Counted from the stretch's first letter, positions 6,687-12,581 are shown. The stretch is DNA of 14,836 bases from DATDCV01 sp036524155 (GCA_036524155.1 DATDCV010000174.1:1-14836), one strand, 5' to 3'. Notes: generated by a model not told the origin, from the letters alone. Numbers and translations are program-made.

Positions 6687-9197
6687 ATGAAACTGAACCA
6701 ACAAATCCTCTTCCTTCTCACGCTCCTCGGGACCTTGCCACTCCTCCACGCCGCCACCCCTTCGCGCTCTTCGGCGAGGAAATCCTCCCCTCCCGCCGAA
6801 ACCACGCCGGCTCTCGAGCGAAAAGAAATCCGCGACGTCTGGGCCGACCGCGCCCGGCTCGAAAGCAGCGCCTCCACTCCCGCTGGCCGCCACCTGCTCT
6901 GGTACACTCGCCCCGCCAAAGTCTGGGAGGAAGCCCTCCCCATCGGCAACGGCGCCCTCGGCGCCATGATGTTCGGCGGCGTCGCCGACGAACGCCTCCA
7001 GCTTAACGTCGACACTCTCTGGGACGGTTACCCCCTCGACCCCAACAATCCCGAATCCGCCAAGGCCCTGCCCGAAATCCGCCGCCTGCTCTTCGACGGA
7101 AAAAATCAGGAAGCCGTCGATCTTGCCGGCAAAACCATGATGGGCCGCCCCCCGCGTATCAAATCCTACCAAACCCTCGGCGAACTCTGGCTTGAAACTC
7201 CCCACCTCCAAAACATCCAACATTACTCGCGGACCCTGAACCTCGACGAAGCCTGGACCTCCGTCTCCTATGCGCACGACGGCGTCACCTGCACCCGTGA
7301 AGCGTTCGCCACCGCCGTCGACCGCGTCATCGTCCTTCGCTTCACCGCCGATAAACCCGGCCAGGTCAGCTTCCGCGCCATCCTCAAGCGCGAGCGCGAC
7401 GCCCAATGCGGCCCTGCCCCCGCCGACCCGCGCTCCATCCTCCTCACCGGTCGCATCGACCGAAAAGACGACGCCGGCCGGCAGCGGGGCATGAAGTTCG
7501 CCGCCCAACTCACCGCCCTGAACGACGGCGGCAAGGTCTCCAATGACGAGGGCATCCTCACCGTCACCGGCGCCAATTCCGTCACGCTCCTCATCGCCGG
7601 CGATACCAGCTACCCCGGCCTCAAAAATTTCACCGGCTCCGTCGAAACCATCGACCCTGCTGCCCGTTGTGCGGAGACCATCGCGAAGGCCTCCGCGAAA
7701 TCGTTCGCTGTCCTCAAAGAGAAACACATCGCCGATTACCAGCAGCTCGCCCACCGCGTTTCGCTCGACCTCCGCCCTGCGCCCGCTGCCGCCGCCGCCC
7801 TCCCCACCGACGAACGCATCGCGCTCATCAAACAAACCGGCGTGCCCGACCCCGGCCTCGTCGAGAATTACTTCCAGTTCGGCCGGTACCTGCTCATCTC
7901 CAGCTCCCGCCCCGGCTCCATGCCCGCCAACCTCCAGGGTATTTGGGCCTGGAAACTCGAGAACCCCTGGAACGCCGATTTCCACATCAACATCAATCTC
8001 CAGATGAATTATTGGCCGGCCGAAACTACCGCGCTTCCCGAATGCCATTTGCCTCTTTTTGACCTCATGGATGCTATCGTCAAACCGGGCGAACGCAGCG
8101 CCCAAACCCTCTACGGCGCCCGCGGCTGGGTCGTCCATCACCTCACCGACGCCTGGGGCTTCACCGCCCCTGCCGACGGACCCTGGGGCATCTGGCCCGT
8201 CGGCGCCGCCTGGCTCGCCCTCCACCCCTGGCAGCATTACCAGTTCACCGGCGACCGCGACTTCCTCCGCCAGCGCGGCTGGCCCCTCATGAAAGGCGCC
8301 GCCCGCTTCATTCTCGATTTCCTCGTCGAAGCACCTGCCGGCACTCCCGCTGCCGGCAAACTCGTCACCAACCCTTCCCATTCCCCCGAAAACTCCTTCC
8401 GCCTGCCCAATGGCCAAACCCAGCTCTTCACCTATGGCGCGGCCATGGACCTCGAAATCATTCACGAACTCCTCGGCGCCTGCGTTGAAACCGCCAGGGT
8501 GCTCGATTGCGACCCCGATTTCCGCGCCGAATGCCAACGCGCACTCGAACGCCTCGCCCCCGTTCAAATTAGCCGCCGCACCGGCGGCATCCAGGAATGG
8601 ATCGAGGACTACGAAGAAGTCGAACCCCAGCACCGCCACGTCTCCCACCTTTTCGGTGTTTATCCCGGCGGCATGTTCAGCCTCGCCACCCCCGAGCTAT
8701 TCGACGCCGCCCGCAAAAGCCTTGTCCGCCGCGGCGACGGCGCCACCGGCTGGAGCCTCGGCTGGAAGATCAACCTCTGGGCCCGCCTCCATGACGGCGA
8801 CCACGCCTTTAAACTCGTCACCAATTTGCTCCGTGACAAAACCCTCCCCAACCTCTTCGACACCCATCCCCCGTTCCAGATCGACGGCAACTTCGGCGCG
8901 GTCTCCGGCCTCACCGAAATGCTGCTCCAAAGCCACGTCCGGACCCCCGACGGCGGCTATGAAATTCACCTCCTGCCTGCCTTGCCCTCCGCCTGGCCCC
9001 AAGGCTCCGTCAAAGGCCTCCGCGCTCGCGGCGGCGTTACCGTTGATCTTGGGTGGCAGAACAACAAGCTCACCCAGGTCCGCCTCCTTTCCAAAGACCC
9101 CGTCAAAACCCGCGTCCGCTACGCCGACACCACCCGGGACCTCACCCTTTCTCCCAATCGCCCTCTCGTGTTCGACGACTCTCTGGCCCCCCGGTAA
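6687..9197 (+). CDS. Secreted glycoside hydrolase family 95 (alpha-L-fucosidase-type)
   Basis: This 836-residue protein begins with a signal peptide (charged start, hydrophobic LFLLTLLGTLPLLHA, cut near A/A at about 23). The N-terminal GH95 domain shows ALPIGNGALGAMMFGG and LNVDTLWDG. The (alpha/alpha)6 catalytic domain holds the residues known from Bifidobacterium AfcA: Asn435 and Asn437 in HININLQMNYWPAE, Glu637 in GIQEWIEDYEE, and Asp733 in QIDGNFGA. The C-terminal part has LPALPSAWPQGSVKGLRARGG. The family inverts alpha-1,2-L-fucosides; some members act on alpha-L-galactosides. It probably works in the periplasm or outside on plant, algal or host glycans. It is a single gene with no adjacent sulfatase or transporter. 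The start ATG has little Shine-Dalgarno, common in this genome. Confidence 0.94.
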   Translation: MKLNQQILFLLTLLGTLPLLHAATPSRSSARKSSPPAETTPALERKEIRDVWADRARLESSASTPAGRHLLWYTRPAKVWEEALPIGNGALGAMMFGGVADERLQLNVDTLWDGYPLDPNNPESAKALPEIRRLLFDGKNQEAVDLAGKTMMGRPPRIKSYQTLGELWLETPHLQNIQHYSRTLNLDEAWTSVSYAHDGVTCTREAFATAVDRVIVLRFTADKPGQVSFRAILKRERDAQCGPAPADPRSILLTGRIDRKDDAGRQRGMKFAAQLTALNDGGKVSNDEGILTVTGANSVTLLIAGDTSYPGLKNFTGSVETIDPAARCAETIAKASAKSFAVLKEKHIADYQQLAHRVSLDLRPAPAAAAALPTDERIALIKQTGVPDPGLVENYFQFGRYLLISSSRPGSMPANLQGIWAWKLENPWNADFHININLQMNYWPAETTALPECHLPLFDLMDAIVKPGERSAQTLYGARGWVVHHLTDAWGFTAPADGPWGIWPVGAAWLALHPWQHYQFTGDRDFLRQRGWPLMKGAARFILDFLVEAPAGTPAAGKLVTNPSHSPENSFRLPNGQTQLFTYGAAMDLEIIHELLGACVETARVLDCDPDFRAECQRALERLAPVQISRRTGGIQEWIEDYEEVEPQHRHVSHLFGVYPGGMFSLATPELFDAARKSLVRRGDGATGWSLGWKINLWARLHDGDHAFKLVTNLLRDKTLPNLFDTHPPFQIDGNFGAVSGLTEMLLQSHVRTPDGGYEIHLLPALPSAWPQGSVKGLRARGGVTVDLGWQNNKLTQVRLLSKDPVKTRVRYADTTRDLTLSPNRPLVFDDSLAPR

Positions 9198-9235
9198 CGC
9201 CTTCGGTATCCTCTACTCATGGGCAAAGCATCACG

Positions 9236-9400
9236 ATGCTTAAATCAATGATCGCCCACAAGTTGGCCCACTACCCCGACCACGATCGGGCCATCCTCGA
9301 TTACGAGATATTCCGCCAGGGCGAAATTCTCCATTTCAACGTCATCTCTTCCGTCCCACATCCTGAAAAATACCTCCACTCCGCCCAACCCAAGCCCTGA
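9236..9400 (+). CDS. Short hypothetical ORF after the GH95 gene
   Basis: The ORF codes for 54 residues starting MLKSMIAHKLAHYPDHDR, with a plausible globular stretch (ILDYEIFRQGEILHFNVISS) and a Pro-rich end. I do not recognise it. It lies 38 nt after the GH95 stop on the same strand and ends before the tRNA-Cys. The amino-acid composition looks protein-like rather than like a shadow of another frame, but the ribosome-binding site is poor. It may be the remnant of a longer gene. Confidence 0.35.
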   Translation: MLKSMIAHKLAHYPDHDRAILDYEIFRQGEILHFNVISSVPHPEKYLHSAQPKP

Positions 9401-9402
9401 CC

Positions 9403-9426
9403 AGCCCCTAATTAAGCCCCTAATTA
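9403..9426. repeat. Two exact tandem copies of a 12-mer (AGCCCCTAATTA)
   Basis: AGCCCCTAATTA occurs twice back to back, 49 nt upstream of tRNA-Cys. It is AT-rich at its end and could overlap the tRNA promoter. No clear -35/-10 pair was found. Confidence 0.6.
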
Positions 9427-9474
9427 AGCTTGCTCTCCAGCCAGCCTGCTTTAACTTTCGGCACACAGCCCGAA

Positions 9475-9549
9475 GGCGGGGTAGCCAAGTGGTAAGGCAG
9501 GGCTCTGCAAAAGCCTTATGCGTCGGTTCGATTCCGACCCTCGCCTCCA
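9475..9549 (+). tRNA. tRNA-Cys (GCA)
   Basis: This is a complete cloverleaf: acceptor GGCGGGG with CCTCGCC (one G-U), D-loop with GG, anticodon loop CTGCAAA (anticodon GCA), T-arm GTCGG-TTCGATT-CCGAC, U73 as expected for Cys, and encoded CCA. It has the normal elbow (GG in the D-loop, TTC in the T-loop), unlike the tRNAs in the right part of the window. It is followed 192 nt later by an integrase fragment, so its 3' end is a likely attachment site. Confidence 0.95.
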
Positions 9550-9610
9550 TCCCTATTTTCCTCAGGAATTCGCAGATCTCTCTCCGAAAAAGGCCGTTTT
9601 AGGGGCGTAC

Positions 9611-9634
9611 TGTCAGTGAAATTGTCAGTGAAAT
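9611..9634. repeat. Two exact tandem copies of TGTCAGTGAAAT next to the integrase
   Basis: The 12-mer TGTCAGTGAAAT is repeated head to tail between tRNA-Cys and the integrase start. Tandem direct repeats near attachment sites often serve as arm-type binding sites for tyrosine integrases; that role is inferred from position only. Confidence 0.55.
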
Positions 9635-9740
9635 GCCCACATTCTGGCGTAGGTGCGTCCTGGTTTTGCTCGACTCCCAACCGACTGCTGACCCACGCGC
9701 ATGCGCCGTCGGCGAACTCCAACTAAACTCTTCTGCGACC

Positions 9741-10004
9741 ATGAAAGCGCCATTCAGATTATTTCGTCGGCGGGGAATTTATTACTCAGAGGACACCGAG
9801 ACTGGGGAGCAAAAGAGCCTCGGCACGGCCGATAAGAACACAGCCCGCAGACTGCTGCACGCGCAATCCGAGTCAGCGCAAATGGGGGCCGTAAACCTAC
9901 AGATCGCGCGTGCGTATATGGTCGCAGCCGACCCGCACATGCCAGACAGAACTTGGAAGGAGGTCGTCGATTTCATAATCGACGAAAAGAAGCCGGGGCC
10001 ATAC
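9741..10004 (+). pseudogene. Tyrosine integrase, N-terminal fragment only
   Basis: The ATG at 9741 opens MKAPFRLFRRRGIYYSEDTE, then TGEQKSLGT, a LLHAQSES stretch, VNLQIARAYMVAADP and RTWKEVVDFIIDEKK. This is the arm-binding/core-binding N-terminus of integrases I know from Verrucomicrobiota (from memory). About 88 residues are present; the catalytic domain with the R-H-R-Y residues is missing. The homology stops at about 10,004, where sequence of the opposite-strand Ro60 gene begins. Its place next to tRNA-Cys suits an element integrated at that tRNA. The truncation may be a deletion, an inversion end, or an assembly join. Confidence 0.72.
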
Positions 10005-10576
10005 GAGTGGGCCAGGCGCAGGAGGTCGCCGTGCGACCAACTGTCGCGCTGCTGGTACTTCACGACCTGGTAAGCCAGCTTGTCGGCTTCCTGCTCCAGG
10101 TACCAGCGGCCAACCGCGTTACGGAGGCCACGGCCCCAACCGCGCAGAGCATTCACATACTCCGCGAAGTGGAACAGGTGGGTGCCGATGCGGCAGACCT
10201 TGGCCAGGTTCTGGAACGCCAGAGCCTTGGCTTCCGGCGAGCCGTGAGCGGCTACCAGGGCCAGGGCGAACACAGCCGGGTCGTTCTTCGGCGCGCGACC
10301 GCTGTCGCTGATCTCCACGATGCGCTTCACGGCACGAATACCGTCCAGCTTGATGCAGCGGACAATCGCGTCGTGGTTCTGCTTCACGAGATCCCGCTCG
10401 GTGATGTAATAGGTTCCACCCTCGGCGCCGAGGATCAGGAACCGGTCGAACCGGGTCCAGTCATCGACCTGCCACGAGTAGCCTCCACCCGAGTTTGCCA
10501 CCTGGGTCGAGCCCGGGATTGGCCGCGACTGCGGAGTCACCCGGCGGTTGAACAGCTTTGCGTAATTGAGAGCCAT
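10004..10576 (-). pseudogene. rsr: Ro60/TROVE-domain protein (rsr), N-terminal third only
   Basis: Starting at the ATG at 10576 (preceded by AAAGGAGG, an excellent ribosome site) the frame reads MALNYAKLFN, then VDDWTRFDRFLILGAEGGTY, RIVEISDSGRAPKNDP, THLFHFAEYV, GWGRGLRNAV and KYQQRDSWSHGDLLRLAH. This is the conserved start of bacterial Ro60 orthologues, the HEAT-repeat ring that binds Y RNAs and structured RNA ends. About 190 residues are present out of roughly 500-540; the rest of the ring and the vWFA-like domain are missing. The frame continues past the break only as antisense of the integrase fragment. A minimal Y RNA lies upstream on the same strand, as in known rsr-Y RNA loci. In bacteria Ro60, Y RNA and PNPase form an RNA degradation machine. 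Confidence 0.85.
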
Positions 10577-10636
10577 GCTGGCCTCCTTTCCTCTGATTGC
10601 GCCGCCAACCTTCGGCACGGATTATGTGTTGGAACT

Positions 10637-10700
10637 GCGGACAAGTTGGTAAGCGTGGGAGTTGTCCTTTAACAGAGGTAACCCATGCCATTCGGCCCGC
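10637..10700 (-). ncRNA. Minimal Y RNA upstream of rsr (Y8)
   Basis: A 64-nt RNA shows the Ro-binding helix and almost nothing else. The 5' strand is GCGGGC-CGAA-TGGCATGG-GTTACC; an 18-nt loop region follows; the 3' strand is CCACGCTTA-CCAACTT-GTCCGC. Outer stem GCGGGC/GTCCGC pairs 6 of 6 (one G-U). The inner helix TGGCATGG/CCACGCTTA pairs with one A-C mismatch and one bulge. The 7-nt strand ending CTT, opposite CGAA, matches the layout of animal and bacterial Y RNAs (CGAAG...GUUAUC / CACUUG). It lies 60 nt before the rsr start, the usual place for a bacterial Y RNA. Unlike the others it has no tRNA-like domain. Confidence 0.72.
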
Positions 10701-11434
10701 AGGAAATGGAGTGGGGCGTTCCGACTAAGACGCCAAAGATGCTTTTCAGAGCGGCACTTTCTCCTACTATTTCAACAAGAATGCAGGAATCCTTTAACGC
10801 ACAGTTCCTCACCGCGGCCGAAATCGAAAGCATCCTCGCACGGATTTTCGGCAGTCGGCTGTTATTTAGCGGGTTCGAGGCTGTGGCCTCACGAAAGTGG
10901 GTGCAAGAAACGGATCTCGGCTTCAAGTATCTGTTTCTCATCCACCCCCAGCGTAACGGCGCTGCCTATTATCCGTCTGGGGCCATCTCACTAGACTTTG
11001 TTCCGCGGCTTGTGGCGGGCGAATTCAAAATGCGCCCGAAGCCAAAACATGCAGCTGTTCATTTTTCGTTTGAGACAGGCAAAAAGACCCGCTGGGACTG
11101 GATGATCGACAAAAGTCGCGAGACTTTCGGTGAAAAGGTGGAACGCATCGCGGCCCAATCCGTAACCGAGATAACAGGATGGTTCCAACGCTTTAACTCC
11201 GTCATCGACATCGTAGCTGCTATCGATGAGGCGAAGCGCACAGCAAGACCGGTTGATTTCTATTGTTATCCGGATCTGGTCTTGGCTTATACATTCGCCC
11301 TGGCACGAGTGCGACGAATTCCCGATGCTAAGTCTGAATTCGAACACGTTTTAAAATCAAAGTTCTACGACGTCGACCTCCTGCCCCAGTTGGAAAGCTT
11401 TTTCGAGGCGGAGATCAAAACCGCGGAAACCTGA
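10685..11434 (+). CDS. Hypothetical protein, 249 residues or shorter
   Basis: I cannot assign a family with confidence. The middle (ETDLGFKYLFLIHPQRNG, YPSGAISLDFVPRL, AVHFSFETGKK) looks like a beta-rich domain, then a helical region with WDWMIDKSRETFGEKVERIA and a C-terminal helical part. The pattern loosely recalls DUF4304-type proteins, which is weak. The longest start at 10685 lies inside the Y RNA on the opposite strand and its GAGG ribosome site is part of that RNA, so a later start (ATG at 10739 or 10781) is plausible. It diverges from rsr and ends before a strong terminator. GC content is lower than in the left-hand genes. Confidence 0.6.
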   Translation: MPFGPQEMEWGVPTKTPKMLFRAALSPTISTRMQESFNAQFLTAAEIESILARIFGSRLLFSGFEAVASRKWVQETDLGFKYLFLIHPQRNGAAYYPSGAISLDFVPRLVAGEFKMRPKPKHAAVHFSFETGKKTRWDWMIDKSRETFGEKVERIAAQSVTEITGWFQRFNSVIDIVAAIDEAKRTARPVDFYCYPDLVLAYTFALARVRRIPDAKSEFEHVLKSKFYDVDLLPQLESFFEAEIKTAET

Positions 11435-11458
11435 TCCAAGCAGGCTCGGAAGGTGCGA

Positions 11459-11504
11459 CCGCCAGCGCTGACGAAGTGTCAGGTGGCGGCTCGCAAACTT
11501 TTTT
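11459..11504 (+). terminator. Bulged hairpin with T-run after the hypothetical gene
   Basis: CCGCCA (11459) pairs with TGGCGG (to 11489) and TGAC with GTCA around loop GAAGT, with an internal loop between the two stems. Six Ts follow after 9 nt. It is less typical than the next hairpin but could be a first terminator for the plus-strand gene, or an unassigned structured RNA. Confidence 0.4.
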
Positions 11505-11520
11505 GCCCATTCAAGGGCTT

Positions 11521-11542
11521 CGGTTCCTCAGAACCGTTTTTT
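11521..11542 (+). terminator. Rho-independent terminator
   Basis: A perfect 6-bp stem CGGTTC/GAACCG with loop CTCA is followed directly by six Ts, on the plus strand 86 nt after the stop of the hypothetical gene. It separates that gene from the RNA array, which runs on the opposite strand. Confidence 0.8.
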
Positions 11543-11554
11543 CTTCCGGAGTTT

Positions 11555-11604
11555 GGTAACCCACAACCAGCGGCCCGCATTTCAGCAGGCAAGAGGAGCT
11601 GTGG
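11555..11604 (-). ncRNA. Y-helix hairpin with reversed strand order (Y7)
   Basis: Here the 3'-type strand (CCACAGC-TCCTCTT-GCCTGC, 11604-11585) comes first, then a 6-nt loop TGAAAT, then the 5'-type strand (GCGGGC-CGCT-GGTTGTGG-GTTACC, 11578-11555). The two strands pair 6 of 6 and 7 of 7 (with G-U). All Y-helix landmarks are present: 7-nt strand ending CTT, CG-start 4-nt strand, and GTTACC. This could be a closed Y helix, or the tail of one Y RNA next to the head of another whose partners were lost. No tail partner was found for the 3' half downstream. Confidence 0.5.
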
Positions 11605-11834
11605 CGAGTTGGTTGCTTAGGAAGCAACCCCCGGCTCCTCACTACGGCGGTTTGTCCGACCGCGGCGGCCGGACCAATGTTGTTTCATTCATATCGATTT
11701 GTTGGCGTTTCCCCCATCTCCACCTCTTTGGGAAAGAACTGCGACGACAATAACCGGACGCTCGGCGCTGAACTATGGTGCAAAGGGCAACCTGCTTGAC
11801 TCGGGAGTCATCTTGCAGGAGGCGCTGAAAAATG
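11605..11834 (-). other. Tail of the RNA array with an isolated anticodon-arm-like hairpin
   Basis: This 230-nt stretch holds no gene I can support. At 11612-11628 the minus strand forms GTTGC-TTCCTAA-GCAAC, a perfect 5-bp stem with a 7-nt loop like an anticodon arm with CCT (Arg). No D-arm, T-arm or acceptor could be assigned around it. A further hairpin, CCTGC...GACTCCCGAGTC...GCAGG, lies at 11791-11819. Possibly remnants of further Y or tRNA units. A plus-strand ORF here (11699-11896) looks protein-like in part but overlaps the Y6 tail. Confidence 0.3.
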
Positions 11835-11969
11835 GATGGGCAAGGGATGCCGTGGAATTAAGCCCGCATACGACGCGGGGGCTGCTCTACCATTGAGCTA
11901 GGCCGGCATATTGAGCCGGCCACTGGAGTCGAACCAATAATATGCGATAACCCACAACTTCGGCCCATC
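11835..11969 (-). ncRNA. Y RNA with permuted tRNA-Thr(CGT)-like domain (Y6)
   Basis: Ends form the Ro-binding helix: GATGGGC-CGAA-GTTGTGG-GTTATC at the 5' side; CCACGGC-ATCCCTT-GCCCATC at the 3' side, pairing 7/7 and 7/7. Inside, in order, are T-arm ATTGG-TTCGACT-CCAGT, acceptor 3' strand GGCCGGC, linker TCAATAT, perfectly complementary acceptor 5' strand GCCGGCC, TA, D-arm GCTC-AATGGTA-GAGC, and anticodon arm CCCGC-GTCGTAT-GCGGG (anticodon CGT). The 3' half thus precedes the 5' half, a circularly permuted tRNA. The Y helix joins in the variable region. The acceptor and anticodon resemble tRNA-Thr. Two extra nt lie before the anticodon stem. T5 follows the outer stem, a possible 3' end. Confidence 0.82.
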
Positions 11970-11998
11970 AAAAGTGGTAAACCCGGGATGACAAGACG

Positions 11999-12120
11999 GC
12001 GGGCAAGGAGCGACCTGGATAGCACTGTCGCTCTGCCAATTGAGCTACTCGCGTCGAAACGCGAGGACGGATATGAACCGCCAACCTGCAGTGTCCGATA
12101 ACCCATGATCTTCGGCCCGC
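11999..12120 (-). ncRNA. Y RNA with permuted tRNA-Arg-like domain (Y5)
   Basis: Y helix: GCGGGC-CGAA-GATCATGG-GTTATC with CCAGGTC-GCTCCTT-GCCCGC; the outer stem is perfect, the inner has one bulged A. Inside: anticodon stem 3' strand CACTG, T-arm GGCGG-TTCATAT-CCGTC, acceptor 3' strand CTCGCGT, tetraloop TTCG, perfectly complementary ACGCGAG, TA, D-arm GCTC-AATTGGCA-GAGC, anticodon stem 5' strand CAGTG. The Y helix therefore enters in the anticodon loop, as in classical YrlA-type RNAs. Joining the loop halves (CTA + CGGA, or CT + TCGGA) gives ACG or TCG, both Arg, so an Arg origin is inferred. The acceptor is closed by TTCG with no CCA remnant. Confidence 0.82.
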
Positions 12121-12131
12121 TAAAAGAGACC

Positions 12132-12260
12132 GACGGATAAAAGACGAACTGGGAAGTAACGCGTTCTACCCCTGAACTACTCCGGCATTGGTGGCCGGAG
12201 GCCGGACTCGAACCGGCGACCTCGCGCTTATGGAGCGATAACCCAATCCTGCGACCCGTC
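12132..12260 (-). ncRNA. Y RNA with permuted tRNA-Gly-like domain (Y4)
   Basis: Y helix: GACGGGT-CGCA-GGATTGG-GTTATC with CCAGTTC-GTCTTTT-ATCCGTC, both stems 7 of 7 with G-U pairs. Inside: an anticodon stem 3' part (TAAGCG), T-arm GCCGG-TTCGAGT-CCGGC, acceptor 3' strand CTCCGGC, linker CACCAAT (with an ACCA remnant), perfectly complementary acceptor 5' strand GCCGGAG, TA, D-arm GTTC-AGGGGTA-GAAC, anticodon stem 5' part. GCCGGAGTAGTTCAG is close to bacterial tRNA-Gly starts. The loop halves CTTC and CTCCAT are consistent with anticodon TCC. Helix entry is in the anticodon loop, as in Y5. Confidence 0.8.
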
Positions 12261-12272
12261 GAAAGCTAAGGC

Positions 12273-12325
12273 GCGGAGGGCAATCCGAAACCCCAATCGA
12301 TCCGGGATTGCGCTCCGCATTTTTT
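12273..12325 (+). terminator. Strong intrinsic terminator facing against the array
   Basis: On the plus strand GCGGAG-G-GCAATCC pairs with GGATTGC-G-CTCCGC (13 bp plus one G-G mismatch) and is followed by A then six Ts. It lies in the only large gap of the array, between Y3 and Y4. On the minus strand, the direction of the array, the hairpin is followed by no T-run. It would stop antisense transcripts, or the hairpin may act as a processing or pausing site for the array transcript. Confidence 0.7.
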
Positions 12326-12326
12326 G

Positions 12327-12462
12327 AAGGGCAAAGCTTGAACAGAGGCGTGTTTAAGAGACGGGATTCGAACCCGCGACCTCCCGGATTGGACTCGGGT
12401 GCTCTACCACTGAGCTACGCCTCCATATGGCGGAGGCGGTAACCTGCATTCGGTCGGCCCTT
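12327..12462 (-). ncRNA. Y RNA with permuted tRNA-Trp(CCA) domain (Y3)
   Basis: Y helix: AAGGGC-CGACC-GAATGCAG-GTTAC with CTGTTC-AAGCTTT-GCCCTT (6 of 6 outside; inner with a 2-nt bulge). Inside: acceptor 3' strand CGCCTCC, G-CCA, TAT, perfectly complementary acceptor 5' strand GGAGGCG, TA, D-arm GCTC-AGTGGTA-GAGC, anticodon arm CCCGA-GTCCAAT-CCGGG (anticodon CCA; one A-C mismatch), variable AGGTC, T-arm GCGGG-TTCGAAT-CCCGT. Only the acceptor 3' strand was moved, so the Y helix enters between the T-stem and the acceptor. G73, CCA and the anticodon agree with Trp. A second CGCCTC copy lies 10 nt after the T-stem; a linear fold is therefore also possible with an insertion. Confidence 0.78.
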
Positions 12463-12473
12463 TCAAATAGCGC

Positions 12474-12581
12474 GACGGACAAGAGGCGAGATGGACACCC
12501 AGCCATATTGGCGGCTGGGGCGGGGTTCGAACCCGCTCGCGATTTCTCGCTTAACCGATAATCCATACTCAACGGCCCGTC
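12474..12581 (-). ncRNA. Y RNA with permuted acceptor/T-arm minihelix, Ser-like (Y2)
   Basis: Y helix: GACGGGC-CGTT-GAGTATGG-ATTATC with CCATCTC-GCCTCTT-GTCCGTC (outer 7 of 7 with one G-U; inner with one bulge). Inside: hairpin GCGA-GAAA-TCGC, T-arm GCGGG-TTCGAAC-CCCGC, acceptor 3' strand CCCAGCC, G-CCA, ATAT, perfectly complementary acceptor 5' strand GGCTGGG, then TGTCC. The start GGCTGGGTGTCC and the extra hairpin before the T-arm recall class II tRNA-Ser (long variable arm). No D-arm or anticodon arm remains; the Y helix stands in their place. It is the smallest tRNA-like unit of the array. Confidence 0.75.

Noticed and set aside
6663..8648. Long 661-codon ORF antisense to the GH95 gene
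   Set aside because: Gly/Ala/Glu-rich low-complexity translation caused by the GC-rich third positions of the GH95 gene, which has all family motifs on the other strand.
10611..10627. Possible sigma-54 promoter (CGGCACG then TGTG) between rsr and the hypothetical gene
   Set aside because: Only the -24 half is similar; the -12 TTGC element is not present.
11699..11896. Plus-strand ORF with a protein-like middle (ALNYGAKGNLLDSGVILQEA)
   Set aside because: It overlaps the 3' part of Y6 on the other strand, has no ribosome site and its start lies in featureless sequence. A gene remnant is possible but not supportable.
11835..12260. Group I intron or archaeal bulge-helix-bulge splicing at the permuted tRNAs
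   Set aside because: No group I core elements, and the helix lacks the 3-nt bulge / 4-bp / 3-nt bulge layout. The conserved bases match the Ro-binding site of Y RNAs instead.
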